A DNA stretch of 6,864 bases, taken from NCBI GenBank assembly GCA_003647715.1, contig QMNJ01000084.1, forward strand, positions 1 to 6,864. Direction: 5' to 3'. A program made the position numbers and the translations under genes. The stretch comes from Candidatus Coatesiibacteriota bacterium (GTDB lineage Bacteria; RBG-13-66-14; B26-G2). Each line of letters opens with the position of its first letter. Position 1 is the first letter of the stretch. This document shows positions 5,595 through 6,864 of this stretch, piece by piece. The notes beneath the pieces are model-generated. The model searched no databases and was not told the origin of the DNA. It saw only the letters and a program-made list of their open reading frames with translations.

Positions 5595-6864
5595 TTATCT
5601 TTGAAGTGCCTCAAGGGCTTCTGGAGTTCCTATCTTTCTCAGGGCTTCAAAAACCGCTTTCTTTACCTCCTCCTCACTGTCAAACCTCGCCTTTTTTAGT
5701 GCATCTATGCCGGCAGGAGAACCAATCTCGCCCAGTGCCTTCGCTGCTTCAATTCTCACCTGGTAGTCCTTGTCCTTCAATGCATCTTTGAGCACCTTGA
5801 TACCCGCTTCGCTTTTGAGCATTCCAAGTGCTTTACATATAGAACGCTTGACAATATCATTCTTCTCCTCCTTCCACATCTCGGTAAGGGTGTCAATGCT
5901 ATCGCTTCCTTTCAAGTGTCCAAGTGCGAGAGCCACACTGGAGCGGACATTGGATGACCTATCAAATGCAAGCTCAGTGATTCTATCATTTAGATTGTAT
6001 GCTCCCAGTTTACCCAGAGCAAGGACTGCATTGGCTCTTATCTCCTCATCTTCATTTGATAGATAAGGTGCAATTTTCTCAATTGATTGCCTGTAGTTAA
6101 TCTCGCCCAGAACCTTCACAATAGCAGAGATAATCCTGGGGTTCTCCGTGGCAAAAGCATCCATCAGGTATGGTCCAGCCTCGCTTCCCTTTCTTATCAA
6201 CCCTTTTATCGCCTCATTTCTCACCTGAGGCCAGATGTCACTCAGGGCTTCTATCAAGGGTGGGATTGACTCCTCACCAGGAATTCTAGATAGGACTCTT
6301 ACAACAGATTGCCTTACATTGACTTCCTCGTCAGTTATGTAGGAAGTCAGGTATTCAACAGCAGGAGAGCCAATGGAGATGAATGCTTCCTCGGCGGCAG
6401 AGCGGAGAGTGAGGTCAGGAGTCCTAATCAGTTCAATCAAGGTTGGTATTACTTCGGTGTGACCCAGTTTTGCCAGACCCTCAATGGCACGGATTCTTAC
6501 CTCATAGTCGGGGTCATTGCTCATATACTCAAATATCTCTATGGTCTCAGGTGATGCTATTTTAACCAGCGCGATGAGGGCTTCCTCTCTTACCCAGGGC
6601 TTTTCACTCTCAGTTGCTTCTCTAAGGTAGGGTATAGCATCTTCCCCGAATTCTGCAACCGCTTCCGCTGCTTCTCTCCTCAACCACTTGTCGTCCGATG
6701 AAAATAGTTCAATAATGGGCTGTATTGCCCTCTCATCTCCTATCTTCGCTAAGGCGTCAATGGCAAGTTTCTTGACCGTAAAGTCCGGGTCCTTCAATGC
6801 ATCAATAAGGGCAAAAACTGTTTCGTCAGAGCTGTATTCTGCGAGCTTTATACATGCCTCTCTC
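5595..6864 (-). CDS. HEAT-repeat solenoid protein (5' partial)
   Basis: The frame stays open to the window edge. Codons beyond the TTG at 6797 read REACIKLAEYSSDETVF and then ALIDAL, which is itself HEAT sequence, so TTG 6797 is an internal Leu and the N-terminus lies outside the window. The visible 422 residues are about 13 HEAT repeats with the usual DPD-x-VR-x2-A-x2-AL-x-KIG pattern, such as DPDFTVKKLAIDALAKIGD, NEDEEIRANAVLALGKLG and KDYQVRIEAAKALGEIGS. The visible part has no membrane segment, signal peptide or catalytic motif. The last repeat, ending IGTPEALEALQR, matches the end of the next gene (IGTKKALKALEDF), which supports paralogy. It is the first visible member of the three-gene HEAT operon. 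A soluble scaffold is the best reading; the partner is unknown, and an enzymatic domain could still lie in the missing N-terminal part. Confidence 0.85.
   Translation of the reverse strand, partial: REACIKLAEYSSDETVFALIDALKDPDFTVKKLAIDALAKIGDERAIQPIIELFSSDDKWLRREAAEAVAEFGEDAIPYLREATESEKPWVREEALIALVKIASPETIEIFEYMSNDPDYEVRIRAIEGLAKLGHTEVIPTLIELIRTPDLTLRSAAEEAFISIGSPAVEYLTSYITDEEVNVRQSVVRVLSRIPGEESIPPLIEALSDIWPQVRNEAIKGLIRKGSEAGPYLMDAFATENPRIISAIVKVLGEINYRQSIEKIAPYLSNEDEEIRANAVLALGKLGAYNLNDRITELAFDRSSNVRSSVALALGHLKGSDSIDTLTEMWKEEKNDIVKRSICKALGMLKSEAGIKVLKDALKDKDYQVRIEAAKALGEIGSPAGIDALKKARFDSEEEVKKAVFEALRKIGTPEALEALQR

Noticed and set aside
5770..6066. A 98-residue open frame on the + strand
   Set aside because: It is antisense to regular HEAT repeats, with the same shadow composition and no start-site support.
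6795..6797. TTG as the start of the rightmost HEAT gene
   Set aside because: The frame stays open upstream to the window edge and encodes more HEAT-like sequence, so this is an internal Leu codon.
4313..6864. Repetitive DNA resembling a tandem or CRISPR-like array
   Set aside because: The periodicity of about 93 bases is that of HEAT repeats at protein level; the DNA copies are diverged and there are no identical repeats or spacers.
4313..6864. Phycobilisome lyase function for the HEAT proteins
   Set aside because: The resemblance is only to the generic HEAT-like repeat; no phycobiliprotein genes or lyase-specific features are visible.

Overview
The window holds seven protein-coding genes and no recognisable RNA gene, mobile element or CRISPR array. 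Four genes read rightward (1-3529) and three read leftward (3578-6864). The two blocks converge on a 48-base gap that contains a modest inverted repeat. Genes at both edges are cut by the window. Base composition is moderate to slightly AT-rich. Starts are often TTG behind a strong GGAGG-type ribosome binding site. The mix of a TPR-like envelope protein, an SPFH/zinc-ribbon protein and many HEAT repeats suggests an uncultured bacterium, perhaps of the FCB or deltaproteobacterial kind. That placement is inference from protein flavour; no marker gene is present.

Rightward block. (1) The C-terminal part of a large helical-repeat (TPR-like) protein that ends in a carbohydrate-binding-like beta-sandwich and a Glu-rich tail. 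(2) A small exported protein with a signal peptide and a C-terminal membrane hairpin. Both resemble, from memory of the families, proteins that travel with ExbB/ExbD (TolQ/TolR)-type motors in gliding or envelope-energising operons. (3) A soluble, charged coiled-coil protein and (4) an SPFH (stomatin/prohibitin/flotillin-like) protein with three C-terminal zinc ribbons. Genes 3 and 4 are 3 bases apart, both start with TTG and have near-identical start-site architecture, so they are very probably co-translated and act together, presumably at a membrane.

Leftward block. (7, 6, 5 in transcription order) Three consecutive HEAT-repeat proteins. The first two are long, solenoid-only and probably cytosolic; the first lacks its N-terminus here. 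The third is short, with an N-terminal signal or anchor segment and a C-terminal transmembrane helix around a HEAT domain. Spacing of 3 to about 22 bases indicates one operon. No enzyme is encoded with them, so they look like protein-binding scaffolds; what they bind cannot be read from this window.

The most interesting points are the SPFH/zinc-ribbon plus coiled-coil pair, the fusion of a TPR-like protein to a beta-sandwich, and the run of more than 3 kb of HEAT-repeat coding sequence ending in a membrane-anchored member.
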